From an uncultured Acetatifactor sp. (GTDB lineage: Bacteria > Bacillota > Clostridia > Lachnospirales > Lachnospiraceae): 62,691 nt of DNA. This document shows positions 9,114-17,890 of the stretch, one piece after another; position 1 is the first letter of the stretch, and each line of letters begins with the position of its first letter. The notes beneath the pieces were generated by a model. The model saw only the letters and a list, made by a program, of their open reading frames with translations, had not been told where the DNA came from and did not search any database. Made by a program: the position numbers and the translations under genes. Where the stretch lies: NCBI GenBank assembly GCA_947630715.1, contig CANRIP010000013.1, forward strand, positions 1 to 62,691, read 5' to 3'.

Positions 9114-10428
9114 TGTCTCTGTGGATTTCCTTCAATGCAGAGGTAAGGCGGATGGGATTTCCGTACCGCAGCGTTCCCATACGATAGATCCTGGCCCCCA
9201 CTACGCCCACTCCCATAATGGACGCAAACAGAATCGCGGCGGACAGTATGATCTCCCAGGGAGCCACCGTCCCCATGGCGATCCGGGCAAACATGGTACT
9301 GTAAGAGCTGAACGGCAGGAAGGAAAGCACCTTGATCACAGGGCCGTCCACGTTGGTCAGTTGTATCAGCGACACAAAATACACTGCCATCACCGCCACC
9401 ATCAGTCCCCCTACGCTTTTGCTCACATCCTCGGTTTTACTCACCAGCGCGCCCATGGCGCCGTACAGGAACGCGTAAAACAGATAACCCCCCAGCCCGA
9501 ACACCGCGAAGGCGGCCAGCACCTCCGCCGGCACATGCAGGAATCTGTCCAGTTGTCCGCCCCAGATCTGGCGGTTCCACTGGTAAGAACAAAGCAACGC
9601 CCCCAAAATCAGCCCCACCTGGAACACGCCTCCCACAGCTCCTGCGATCACCTTTCCAAACAACAGGCTGTTGGGAGTTGTGCTGGTCACCAGCACCTCG
9701 ATGGCGCGGTTACTTTTTTCATTGGTCACCGCCACCGCGATCATCTGTCCGTACATGGTAATCATCACAAAGACGGTGATCACCAGCACATAGCAGTACC
9801 AGAAATTTTCACCGGAATCCTTATTCAGCACCTGTTCCGTAACGGAAATCGGAACATCGTACATAGCCTGTATCTCCTCCAGGTTCCATCCCTGCTCCGC
9901 ACAGTGGCGGCTGCGGTAGAGAAGTCCCATCACCTGGTCGAACATGACCATATTCCCGTCATTCATGGATTTATTGTACACATAGTACTCATATGACGTC
10001 TCCCCGGTAATCACAAAACCTGCCTGGGGAACGCGCCCCTGACCGGCGGCATCCTGATCCTCCGTTTCCGTCCGGGAGGTTTCTTCCAGCCCGGCCTCCG
10101 AAAGCTCTCCCCCGCTCATCAGCGCCTCCATTTCCTCCCGGCTTTCCACCGGCTGCCAGTCGGCGTCGGGAAACACCGCGGTAAGGGCCTCTTTCTCCAG
10201 AATGCCGGCTTCGTCCAGGTAAAGATACAACTCCCTTTCCCCCTGCGTCGAAGTCTCCGGCTCCCTCTGGGTCACCTGCACTCCCGTAAAGTCGGACAGA
10301 TCGAAAAACCTGGGCAGAAACATGGCGGCCGCCCCCAGAATCGCAAGCGCAACCGTCATGATCAGAAAGGGTTTGTTGGAAAAATATTCCTTCAACTCGT
10401 ATTTTAAGACAATCCAAAGTTTTTTCAT
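9109..10428 (-). CDS. ABC-2 type exporter permease (NatB-like)
   Basis: 439 aa membrane protein. It has one N-terminal helix (residues about 20-42), a hydrophilic external region of roughly 160 aa, then about five helices. 'EVLVTSTTPNSLLFGKVIAG' fits the NatB/YhaP branch of ABC-2 permeases. Its ATG overlaps the stop of the ATPase gene (ATGA), so the pair forms one transporter. NatAB-type systems export ions or antimicrobial compounds; the substrate cannot be told here. Confidence 0.85.
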   Translation of the reverse strand: MKKLWIVLKYELKEYFSNKPFLIMTVALAILGAAAMFLPRFFDLSDFTGVQVTQREPETSTQGERELYLYLDEAGILEKEALTAVFPDADWQPVESREEMEALMSGGELSEAGLEETSRTETEDQDAAGQGRVPQAGFVITGETSYEYYVYNKSMNDGNMVMFDQVMGLLYRSRHCAEQGWNLEEIQAMYDVPISVTEQVLNKDSGENFWYCYVLVITVFVMITMYGQMIAVAVTNEKSNRAIEVLVTSTTPNSLLFGKVIAGAVGGVFQVGLILGALLCSYQWNRQIWGGQLDRFLHVPAEVLAAFAVFGLGGYLFYAFLYGAMGALVSKTEDVSKSVGGLMVAVMAVYFVSLIQLTNVDGPVIKVLSFLPFSSYSTMFARIAMGTVAPWEIILSAAILFASIMGVGVVGARIYRMGTLRYGNPIRLTSALKEIHRDK

Positions 10429-11372
10429 TGATCTTCCCCCTCCTGCGGCTGGTTGTTCTCAGTGCCCACTCTTGCCACAAAAATATCGTTCAAAGAGGGC
10501 TCATAGGAGCCGAACAGTTCTACGGAAAGCCCGGAGTCGATCAATCGTCTCATGGTCTGTCTGCGCATATCCTCCCCCTCGGAGAGTTCCAGAATCACAA
10601 AATCCCGTTTCACCGCCGATACGCTGGCAGTCCCTTCCAGGATCCCGGGAATCCGCTCCGCCAGTTGGGCGGGCGCAAGGTCTTCCACGGCCAGGATCAG
10701 CCGGTTTCTGCCGTACTCCTTTTTGATCTGTTTCAATTCCCCCTTCAGGGCCACGCTGCCATTGTGGATGATGACAATCTGATCGCAGAATTCCTCCACA
10801 TAACTCATCTGATGGCTGGAAAACAGAACCATCCGGTCCTGGGCGATCAACTCGTTGATCACGTCCTTCAGAATCTGGGAGTTGACCGGATCCAGACCGC
10901 TGAAAGGCTCGTCCAGAATCACGATCTGAGGGTCATGCACCAGCGTGGAGGCAAGCTGCACCTTCTGCTGATTTCCCTTGGACAGAGTCTCCAGCTTTTT
11001 GTCGGCGTAGGCCTCCACCTCCAGCCGTTCCAGCCACCGTTTCGCGTTTTGCCTCGCCTGTTTTTCGCTGATCCCCCGCAGGGACGCCAGGAAAATCATC
11101 TGATCCATCACCCGGCGTTTCGGATACAGCCCTCTTTCTTCCGGAAGGTACCCGATCCGGTATTTCTGGGGCACAAATTTTTGCCCGTCCAGTAAAATCT
11201 CGCCCCTGTCGGCGTGAAACACGTCCATCAGAATTCGTATGGTGGTGGTTTTGCCCGCCCCGTTTCGTCCCAGAAATCCCAGAGCCCTGCCGCTCTCCGC
11301 CTGAAAGCTGATGCCGTGCAGCACCTCTTTTTCTCCAAAGCTTTTGTGTAAATCCTTAATCTCCAGTATCAT
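10425..11372 (-). CDS. ABC transporter ATP-binding protein (NatA-like)
   Basis: 315 aa. Walker A GRNGAGKTT (about 36-44), signature LSKGNQQKVQ (about 132-141), Walker B VILDEPFSGLDP and the SSHQM switch are all present. The last 90 residues fit the C-terminal extension usual in NatA/DUF4162-type exporter ATPases. It is the partner of the permease that overlaps it by 4 bases. Gene order ATPase then permease is usual for this family. Confidence 0.9.
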   Translation of the reverse strand: MILEIKDLHKSFGEKEVLHGISFQAESGRALGFLGRNGAGKTTTIRILMDVFHADRGEILLDGQKFVPQKYRIGYLPEERGLYPKRRVMDQMIFLASLRGISEKQARQNAKRWLERLEVEAYADKKLETLSKGNQQKVQLASTLVHDPQIVILDEPFSGLDPVNSQILKDVINELIAQDRMVLFSSHQMSYVEEFCDQIVIIHNGSVALKGELKQIKKEYGRNRLILAVEDLAPAQLAERIPGILEGTASVSAVKRDFVILELSEGEDMRRQTMRRLIDSGLSVELFGSYEPSLNDIFVARVGTENNQPQEGEDQ

Positions 11373-11609
11373 CCCTGATCGTTCCCTTCGTTACAAGATA
11401 CTCCCTGTCTGCGCTTTCCCTGCTGCCCGGATCCCTTTGTTTCCGCCGTCTTTTGCAAAACCGGCGCCCTGAAAACAAAAAAACCTCCCGGCCGTAGGCA
11501 TCCCCGCCGGGGCCGCGGTGGAAACCGTATCAGTTACAGTATACTGAAACATGCCCTGACATGCAAGGGTTTTGTGCGATACGAACCGCCTGACCCGTGA
11601 AACTATCCG
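11373..11609. other. Intergenic region between divergent genes
   Basis: This lies between the leftward ABC ATPase and the rightward HD-GYP gene. It has a short A-run followed by GC-rich, weakly self-complementary sequence (about 11480-11520). I saw no coding sequence and no confident leftward promoter. Confidence 0.5.
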
Positions 11610-11639
11610 TTGCGGCGGAGGGCAGAAGTGTGTTATACT
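11610..11639 (+). promoter_or_regulatory. Probable sigma-A promoter for the HD-GYP gene
   Basis: TTGCGG (11610-11615), an 18-base spacer and TATACT (11634-11639). The predicted start leaves a leader of about 95 bases before the ATG at 11741. Confidence 0.5.
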
Positions 11640-11740
11640 ATGTTACGGCAGAGATTTTCGGGAGAAAATGTCTGAAACAGGGGGAAGATTTTCATCGGAC
11701 AAAGGCAAACATTCGGATCGGCAATGTCAGGAGAAGATAC

Positions 11741-12841
11741 ATGGCTGTCAAAAGAAAGTTTATCAGTACACGTTTGTTGAAACAGGGAATGAAGATCGAT
11801 CAGTCCATCGTGGACGGAACCGGGCGTTCCCTCATCGAAAAAGGCGCCTATCTGGACGATTTTCACATTGAATATCTTCAGGGAAAAGGCGTGGGCGGCG
11901 TGTATATCCAGGAGGGAGAACCCGATGCGGACGAGCTGGAGCTGCAGCTCCCCCAGTACACAAGAGAGCTGATTGAAAAAAGCCGCGTGGAGGATCGGAC
12001 AAAGGTAACCCTTACGGAAAGCGTCCGCAAGCGCGTCAACGAAGGAATCCAGTATCTCTATAACAACACGGACTCCGAAAACTTCTCCGAAGCCACCAAC
12101 AACGTGGCAAACGAGCTGATGAAGACCATTGCGGACAATGACGCGGTGGCGGTGGACATCGGCATGCTGAAGGTCAGCGACGAGTACACCTTCAAGCACA
12201 GCGTGGACGTGGCCACCATGTCCATGATCATCGGAAAAAAGCACGGCTTGAGCAACCAGGAAATCCACGATCTGGGCGTCTCCGGCCTTCTGCATGACGT
12301 GGGGAAATCCAGAATTCCCAACGAGGTGCTGAACAAGGCGGGACGTCTCACCGACGAAGAATTCGCCCTGATGAAACAGCATACCCTGTTCGGCTTTGAA
12401 ATCCTGAAAAAGAGAAACGAATTTTCGGAAGCAATCATGCTGGGCGTGTTACAGCATCACGAAAAGATCAACGGCAAGGGCTACCCGGTAGGCAGCAGCG
12501 CGGACAAGATTCATCCCTTCGCCAAGATCATCTCCGTTGCGGATATTTATGACGCGCTGGTAACGGAACGGCCTTATAAAAACGCCTTCCCGAAGGGAGA
12601 GGCCATAGAAATGATCATGGCCATGACCGGGGAGCTGGACTATGACGCCATGAAAAGCTTTTTGAGCAGCGTCATCCTGTATTCCGTGGACAGCATCATC
12701 CAGCTTTCCAACGGGGAAAAGGCAAAGGTGGTGGAAAACAATCCGGAAAACTGCCTGCGGCCCAAGGTTGTGGGCTTAAGCTCCGGCAAGCTTTACGATC
12801 TGGCAAACGATATTTCCTGCGCCAGCCTGATCATCCAGTAA
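11741..12841 (+). CDS. HD-GYP domain cyclic-di-GMP phosphodiesterase
   Basis: 366 aa from the ATG at 11741, which has an AGGAGA site; an in-frame start 144 bases upstream lies within the predicted leader. The N-terminal half (about 1-130) is a DUF3391-like or undefined regulatory part. The C-terminal half has HDVGK, then HHEKINGKGYP, the hallmark of HD-GYP enzymes that hydrolyse c-di-GMP. No membrane helix, so cytosolic. It probably stands alone, convergent with the ZIP gene 21 bases away. Confidence 0.9.
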   Translation: MAVKRKFISTRLLKQGMKIDQSIVDGTGRSLIEKGAYLDDFHIEYLQGKGVGGVYIQEGEPDADELELQLPQYTRELIEKSRVEDRTKVTLTESVRKRVNEGIQYLYNNTDSENFSEATNNVANELMKTIADNDAVAVDIGMLKVSDEYTFKHSVDVATMSMIIGKKHGLSNQEIHDLGVSGLLHDVGKSRIPNEVLNKAGRLTDEEFALMKQHTLFGFEILKKRNEFSEAIMLGVLQHHEKINGKGYPVGSSADKIHPFAKIISVADIYDALVTERPYKNAFPKGEAIEMIMAMTGELDYDAMKSFLSSVILYSVDSIIQLSNGEKAKVVENNPENCLRPKVVGLSSGKLYDLANDISCASLIIQ

Positions 12842-12862
12842 GGCGCATACCGGGCGGCCCGG

Positions 12863-13639
12863 TCAGGAAAGGGCCACGTCCAGGATCATCATCAGCACAA
12901 ACCCCACGGCCACTCCCACGGTTCCAATGTTGGAATGGGGTTCCGCCTGGGACTCGGGGATCAGCTCCTCCACCACCACATAAATCATGGCCCCCGCCGC
13001 GAAAGCCAGCAGATAGGGCAGCACAGGCACCACCTGTTTCGCCAGAAGGAGGGTGCAAACCGCCCCCGCCGGCTCCACGATTCCCGACAGGAAACCGCAC
13101 CAAAACGATTTTTTCCGGGAATTTCCCGCATTGCGCAGGGGCATGCTGATAATGGCGCCCTCCGGGAAATTCTGGATGGCGATCCCAATCGCAAGGGCAA
13201 ACGCCCCCGCCAGGGTAATCCCCGTCTCCTCCATCATGGCTCCCGCCAGGGTTACGCCCACCGCCATTCCCTCCGGCAGATTGTGGAGGGTCACCGCCAT
13301 GACCAGCATGGTGGTTTTTTTCATTCTGCTTCCCACGCCTTCTCTGCCGCCGCTTTCCAGATGGATGTGGGGCACCAGGCTGTCCAGCAGCAGTAAAAAT
13401 CCCATTCCCAGCAAAAATCCTAAGGAGGCGGGAAACCAGGAATTTTTCCCCCTCTCTGTACACAGATCGATGGCAGGAATTAACAGCGACCATACGCTGG
13501 CCGCGATCATCACGCCGGAGGCAAAACCCAGCAGCAGCTTTTCCAGCCCGGCGTTCATCCGTTGTCTCATAAAAAATACCATGGCAGCACCCAGAGCCGT
13601 CCCAAGAAAGGGAATTACCACTACCGCAGTTTCTCTCAT
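12863..13639 (-). CDS. ZIP family divalent metal transporter
   Basis: 258 aa. I chose the ATG at 13639, with GGAG 6 bases upstream; an ATG 39 bases earlier has no such site. About eight membrane helices. 'HNLPEGMAVG' in helix IV and 'IGIAIQNFPEGA' in helix V are the metal-binding ZIP signatures. ZIP proteins usually import Zn, Fe or Mn. A perfect GCCGCC/GGCGGC hairpin lies just ahead of the ribosome binding site (13656-13672). It follows the metal-exporting ATPase gene on the same strand, so the locus may handle both directions of metal flux. Confidence 0.9.
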   Translation of the reverse strand: MRETAVVVIPFLGTALGAAMVFFMRQRMNAGLEKLLLGFASGVMIAASVWSLLIPAIDLCTERGKNSWFPASLGFLLGMGFLLLLDSLVPHIHLESGGREGVGSRMKKTTMLVMAVTLHNLPEGMAVGVTLAGAMMEETGITLAGAFALAIGIAIQNFPEGAIISMPLRNAGNSRKKSFWCGFLSGIVEPAGAVCTLLLAKQVVPVLPYLLAFAAGAMIYVVVEELIPESQAEPHSNIGTVGVAVGFVLMMILDVALS

Positions 13640-13775
13640 GCCATTCTCCAGTTTCGCCGCCTGTGCGGCGGCATCCATACCGTTTCGGGAATCAACGGGC
13701 GGACTCTGACCCCTATGCGCGAAGTTGGTATATTCTATGCGGCTTTTTCCCGCCCGTTCCGCTTCCTTTTGCCGT

Positions 13776-15704
13776 CTATCCCAGAGACTTCACCCGAAGA
13801 CAGCGGACGGCGTTTAACACCGCCAGCATCATCACGCCCACATCCGCAAAAACCGCCGCCCACATATTGGCCAGTCCCACGGCCCCCAGAACCAGGCATA
13901 GGGCCTTCACCGCCAGGGCAAAGACAATATTTTCATACACGATCCGCATACACTTTTTGGAAATGCGCACCGCCAGGACCAGCTTTTCCGGATTGTCGTC
14001 CATCAGCACCACGTCCGCCGCCTCGATGGCCGCGTCCGAGCCCAGCGCTCCCATGGCCACGCCGATATCGGCTCTGGAGAGAACCGGCGCGTCGTTGATG
14101 CCGTCCCCCACAAACACCAGAGTTTCCCCGGCCCCCTTTTCCGCCAGCAGTTCTTCCACGGCCTCCACCTTATCCCCGGGCAGAAGACCGCTTTTCACCT
14201 GATCGATGCCAAGGGTCTGGGCCACATGTTCCGCCACCCGGCTGCTGTCCCCGGTCAGCATCACAGTCTTTGCGACGCCGGCAGCCTTTAACCGCCGTAC
14301 CGCCTCCCCGGACTGCTCCTTGATCACATCCGAGATCAGAATATACCCTGCGTACCCTCCGTCCACGGCCACATGAACCACGGTCCCGTTCTCTGGCACC
14401 TCCGGGCATTCCAGACCGATTTTTTTCATCAGCTTCTCGTTGCCGGCCGCCACCTTCACCCGGTCCACCAGGGCGCAGACGCCGTGGCCGCTGATTTCTT
14501 CCGCATCCGTCACTCTCTCCGGCCCGATTTCCCGCCCCCAGGCTTCCAGAAGGCTCCTGCTGATGGGGTGGGTGGAATAGCTTTCCGCGCAGGCCGCATA
14601 TTCTAACAGCAGCCTCTTTGCCTCCTGCTCCCCCAGACCGTTTTGAAATCCCTCGGAGGGATGGACGTCTGTCACCTGAAACACGCCTTTTGTCAGGGTT
14701 CCCGTCTTATCGAAGACCACATACTTTGTCTTTGCCAGCGCCTCCAGATAATTGGAGCCCTTCACCAGAATGCCCCGGGAGGACGCTCCCCCGATCCCGC
14801 CGAAGAAACTTAAGGGAATGGAAATCACAAGGGCGCAGGGGCAGCTAATCACCAGAAAGGTCAAAGCCCGAATCACCCACACCGTCCAGTCCGACGTTCT
14901 TCCCAGGATCAGGCCGGCCACCGGCGGGCACACCGCCAGCGCCAGCGCGCCGAAACAGACCGCCGGCGTATAGTACCTGGCAAATTTGGTAATAAAATTC
15001 TCCGTCCTGGCCTTTTTCATGCTGGAATTTTCCACCAGATCCAAAATCCTGGAAACCGTGGACTCTCCGAATTCTTTGGTCGTCCGGATTTTTAAAACCC
15101 CGGTCAGATTCACGCAGCCGCTGACCACCTCCTGTCCTTCGCCGGCCTGCCCGGGTACGCTCTCCCCTGTGAGCGCGCTGGTGTCCAGCGTGGAAACGCC
15201 CTGAACCACAACGCCGTCTATGGGAATCCTCTCGCCCGGCCGCACCACGATCAGGCTGCCCGGTTCCACATCCTCCGGATCCACCCGGACAAGCTGCCCG
15301 TCCTCCCCCTCCAGGTTGGCGTAATCGGGGCGGATATCCATCAGCGCGGCGATATTTTTCCGGCTCTTACCCACGGCCACAGCCTGAAACAGCTCGCCGA
15401 TCTGATAAAAGAGCATCACCGCAACGCCCTCGGAAAACTCTCCCTCCACCCCTCTGGATTCATGATACAGCCCCAGCAGCATAGCCCCTGCCGTGGCTAC
15501 CGCCATGAGAAAATTCTCGTCAAAAACCTCCCCGTGGACAATCCCCGCCACGGCTTTCTTCAGGATGTCCCCGCCGATGATCAGGTAAGGGATCAGGTAC
15601 AGCCCGAACCGCGCATACCCTGTCACCGGCACGAAATACAGCGCAGCCATCAAAACCGCCGACAGGATAATGCGGAACAATACTTTTTTCTGTTTCTTTG
15701 TCAT
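13776..15704 (-). CDS. cadA: P1B-type Zn/Cd/Pb-translocating ATPase (CadA/ZntA-like)
   Basis: 642 aa from the ATG at 15704 (GGAG upstream; an ATG 15 bases earlier is inside the ribosome binding site). The P-type motifs are complete: TGES, membrane CPC, DKTGTLT, a STHP nucleotide-binding motif and GDGINDAP. A Lys near the penultimate helix and FADVG in the last helix fit the Zn/Cd/Pb (P1B-2) subgroup. There is no N-terminal heavy-metal-binding domain; that domain is encoded separately just upstream. Expected role: efflux of excess Zn, Cd or Pb across the membrane. Confidence 0.92.
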   Translation of the reverse strand: MTKKQKKVLFRIILSAVLMAALYFVPVTGYARFGLYLIPYLIIGGDILKKAVAGIVHGEVFDENFLMAVATAGAMLLGLYHESRGVEGEFSEGVAVMLFYQIGELFQAVAVGKSRKNIAALMDIRPDYANLEGEDGQLVRVDPEDVEPGSLIVVRPGERIPIDGVVVQGVSTLDTSALTGESVPGQAGEGQEVVSGCVNLTGVLKIRTTKEFGESTVSRILDLVENSSMKKARTENFITKFARYYTPAVCFGALALAVCPPVAGLILGRTSDWTVWVIRALTFLVISCPCALVISIPLSFFGGIGGASSRGILVKGSNYLEALAKTKYVVFDKTGTLTKGVFQVTDVHPSEGFQNGLGEQEAKRLLLEYAACAESYSTHPISRSLLEAWGREIGPERVTDAEEISGHGVCALVDRVKVAAGNEKLMKKIGLECPEVPENGTVVHVAVDGGYAGYILISDVIKEQSGEAVRRLKAAGVAKTVMLTGDSSRVAEHVAQTLGIDQVKSGLLPGDKVEAVEELLAEKGAGETLVFVGDGINDAPVLSRADIGVAMGALGSDAAIEAADVVLMDDNPEKLVLAVRISKKCMRIVYENIVFALAVKALCLVLGAVGLANMWAAVFADVGVMMLAVLNAVRCLRVKSLG

Positions 15705-15748
15705 AACGCTCTCCCCCAAGACAGACGGCCCGTTTCCCGCGGACCGTC

Positions 15749-15970
15749 TCAGTCGATATACACCTCACAGTCGCTTTCCACCTTCTTGCAGGCTTTGCGC
15801 ACCGTTTCCATCACCTTGCCGGCGTCCGCGTCCTGGGCGAACTCCACCTTCATTTTCTGGGTCATAAAGCTCACCGTAGCGTCCAGAACCCCTTCCACCT
15901 TTTTCGCGGCATCTTCCATCTTCAGCGCACAGTTTGCGCAGTCCACCTCGATCCTGTAAGTCTGTTTCAT
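15749..15970 (-). CDS. Heavy-metal-associated (HMA) domain protein, metallochaperone
   Basis: 73 aa from the ATG at 15970, with GGAGG upstream. Only the HMA ferredoxin-like fold is present. The usual CxxC metal site is here as DCANCA (Cys-Ala-Asn-Cys). It lies 44 bases before the ATPase gene, which lacks its own HMA domain, so the pump and its metal-binding domain are split into two genes. Confidence 0.85.
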   Translation of the reverse strand: MKQTYRIEVDCANCALKMEDAAKKVEGVLDATVSFMTQKMKVEFAQDADAGKVMETVRKACKKVESDCEVYID

Positions 15971-16025
15971 GCCTTTCGTCCTCCTGTCTCCGGACGCCCT
16001 TTGCCGGCATTCGGATGTTTGATTC

Positions 16026-16053
16026 ATTCATATGAACCATTGTTCATATGAAT
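16026..16053. promoter_or_regulatory. Perfect 12-4-12 inverted repeat, ArsR/SmtB-like operator
   Basis: ATTCATATGAAC, CATT, GTTCATATGAAT: perfect arms. The TGAAC/GTTCA core resembles operators of Zn-sensing ArsR/SmtB repressors such as CzrA. It abuts the -10 of the promoter at 16054-16081, so a bound repressor would block transcription of the HMA and ATPase genes. No such regulator gene lies in the window. Confidence 0.8.
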
Positions 16054-16081
16054 ATCATACCACAGGATCTTTCCCTGTCAA
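16054..16081 (-). promoter_or_regulatory. Near-consensus sigma-A promoter of the HMA-ATPase operon
   Basis: Reading leftward: TTGACA (16081-16076), a 16-base spacer, TATGAT (16059-16054). The transcript would start within the adjoining inverted repeat. Confidence 0.85.
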
Positions 16082-16091
16082 GTGTTTTTTC

Positions 16092-16128
16092 AAAAAAACA
16101 ACAGCCCCGACGTTTCCGCCGCGGGCTG
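16092..16128 (-). terminator. Rho-independent terminator after clpX
   Basis: CAGCCC and GGGCTG form the stem (16102-16128), followed leftward by TTGTTTTTTT. It lies 16 bases past the clpX stop and upstream of the metal-efflux promoter. Confidence 0.85.
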
Positions 16129-16143
16129 CCGCTTTCCTTTTCC

Positions 16144-17697
16144 TTATACGCCGACCCCTTCCGAGGACACTTCCCTTAAATCCTCCATGCGGTCCGTCAG
16201 CAGATTGCTTCTGATATCGATCACCGGGCCGCCGTTTCCCTCCACATACTCCTTTGTGATGGTCACCCGCCCGATATTTTCATCCTTGGGGATCTCATAC
16301 ATGATATCCAGCATAAATTCCTCGATGATGGAGCGGAGGGCCCTAGCCCCCGTATCCCTCTGAAGGGCCTTTTCCGCGATGGCGTCCAGAGCCTCGTCCG
16401 TAAACTCCAGCTTTACCTCGTCAAGCTCCAGCAGTTTCTGGTACTGCTTTAAAATGGCGTTTCTGGGCTCCCTGAGAATCTTCACCATCATTTCCCTGGT
16501 CAGCCCCTCCAGGGTGAAGATAATGGGAAGACGGCCGATAAATTCCGGAATCATGCCGAATTTGCGGATATCCTCCACCGTCACCTTCGCCAGAATGTTT
16601 TTGTCCTTGTCATACTTGTCCTTCAGCTCCGAATTAAACCCGATGGACGCGGATTTGGTCAGACGCTCCTTGATGATTTCCTCCAGATCGGGGAACGCGC
16701 CTCCGCAGATAAAAAGGATATTGCGGGTGTTCACCGTGGCCAGCGGCACCATGGCGTTTTTGCTGCTTGCCCCCACGGGCACCTCCACCTCCGCGCCCTC
16801 CAGCAGCTTAAGCATTCCCTGCTGTACGCTTTCGCCGCTGACGTCCCTGGTGTTGGCGTTTTTCTTTTTGGCGATCTTATCAATTTCATCGATGAAAACG
16901 ATCCCCTGCTCCGCCTTTTCCACATCGTTGTCCGCCGCCGCAAGAAGCTTTGATATCACGGATTCAATATCGTCTCCGATGTATCCCGCTTCCGTAAGGG
17001 ACGTGGCGTCCGCAATCGCCAAAGGTACGTCCAAAAGCTTTGCCAGCGTCTTAACCAGGTAGGTCTTGCCGCAGCCTGTGGGGCCGATCATCAGCATATT
17101 GGATTTTTCAATTTCGATATCGCCCATGGCGCCGGCGGCCACCCGCTTGTAGTGATTGTAAACAGCGACGGAAATAATCTTCTTCGCATGCTCCTGCCCG
17201 ACCACATACTCATCCAGGCTGGCCTTGATTTTATGGGGAGGGGGAATGTTTTTAATGTCCAGGACAGGCTGTTTGTCCTCCGCCTTTTTCTTCTTTTTCA
17301 GCTTCTGCTTGTTTGGTATGCCGCCGTCTCCCTGGAGATCCGCCAGATTGACAAAGCTGATGCTGGGGAAACCTCCCTGTTTCGTCAGTTGATCCAGCTC
17401 GTTTTGAAAATTCGGGTTGTTCAACATTCCCTGATAATCAAACTGGCTCACTGTATCCATGGTCTTGTGCATGCAGTCGCTGCACACGCAGATATGGTTG
17501 GGGAGCCGGAACATTTTCCCCGCCTTGCTTTCCGGACGGCGGCAGATAAAGCACACATCCTCATACTCGCTGCTGTCGCTTTTTCCCGCGTTTTTGCCGC
17601 TGGACGCGTCCTTTTCCCCTGCGGGCTTTTCTTCCCCGGGCTCTTTCTCCATGCCTTCGTCGTTTATTTCGTTTTCCTGATCGTAACTGTCAGACAT
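16144..17697 (-). CDS. clpX: ClpX-type AAA+ unfoldase with extended N-terminus
   Basis: 517 aa from the ATG at 17697 (GGAGAG upstream), against about 420 for a typical ClpX. Residues 1-44 are an acidic/charged extension. A C4 zinc finger follows (Cys49, Cys52, Cys72, Cys75). A Lys-rich linker of about 80 aa precedes the AAA+ domain: Walker A GPTGCGKT (207-214) and Walker B VFIDEID. ClpX unfolds proteins for ClpP; no clpP is nearby. It is monocistronic, between two terminators, so it may be a second, specialised ClpX. Confidence 0.88.
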   Translation of the reverse strand: MSDSYDQENEINDEGMEKEPGEEKPAGEKDASSGKNAGKSDSSEYEDVCFICRRPESKAGKMFRLPNHICVCSDCMHKTMDTVSQFDYQGMLNNPNFQNELDQLTKQGGFPSISFVNLADLQGDGGIPNKQKLKKKKKAEDKQPVLDIKNIPPPHKIKASLDEYVVGQEHAKKIISVAVYNHYKRVAAGAMGDIEIEKSNMLMIGPTGCGKTYLVKTLAKLLDVPLAIADATSLTEAGYIGDDIESVISKLLAAADNDVEKAEQGIVFIDEIDKIAKKKNANTRDVSGESVQQGMLKLLEGAEVEVPVGASSKNAMVPLATVNTRNILFICGGAFPDLEEIIKERLTKSASIGFNSELKDKYDKDKNILAKVTVEDIRKFGMIPEFIGRLPIIFTLEGLTREMMVKILREPRNAILKQYQKLLELDEVKLEFTDEALDAIAEKALQRDTGARALRSIIEEFMLDIMYEIPKDENIGRVTITKEYVEGNGGPVIDIRSNLLTDRMEDLREVSSEGVGV

Positions 17698-17757
17698 AAA
17701 TCTCTCCATTTCCGCACCGGAACCCGCTCCGGCTTTTCTGCATTCCAACCTGATATG

Positions 17758-17786
17758 AGTATACTTGAAAACCCGCGTAAGCACAA
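17758..17786 (-). promoter_or_regulatory. Probable promoter of clpX
   Basis: TTGTGC (17786-17781), a 17-base spacer and TATACT (17763-17758), about 60 bases before the clpX ATG. The -35 matches the consensus only in part. Confidence 0.45.
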
Positions 17787-17826
17787 GTAAAGTTTTTGTA
17801 AACAGCCCTCCTGCAAGCAGAACGCA

Positions 17827-17862
17827 AAAACTGCGGCATAACCGAAGTCATGCCGCAGTTTT
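17827..17862 (-). terminator. Rho-independent terminator after htrA
   Basis: A perfect 13-bp stem (AAAACTGCGGCAT / ATGCCGCAGTTTT) with a 10-base loop. Leftward it ends in TTTTT. It lies 28 bases past the htrA stop and separates htrA from clpX. Confidence 0.9.
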
Positions 17863-17890
17863 CAACCGATCGCCAGCCGCCGGCCCTCTC

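Noticed and set aside
9028..9996. His-rich + strand frame of about 322 codons
   Set aside because: It lies opposite the NatB-like permease and its composition is typical of an antisense reading.
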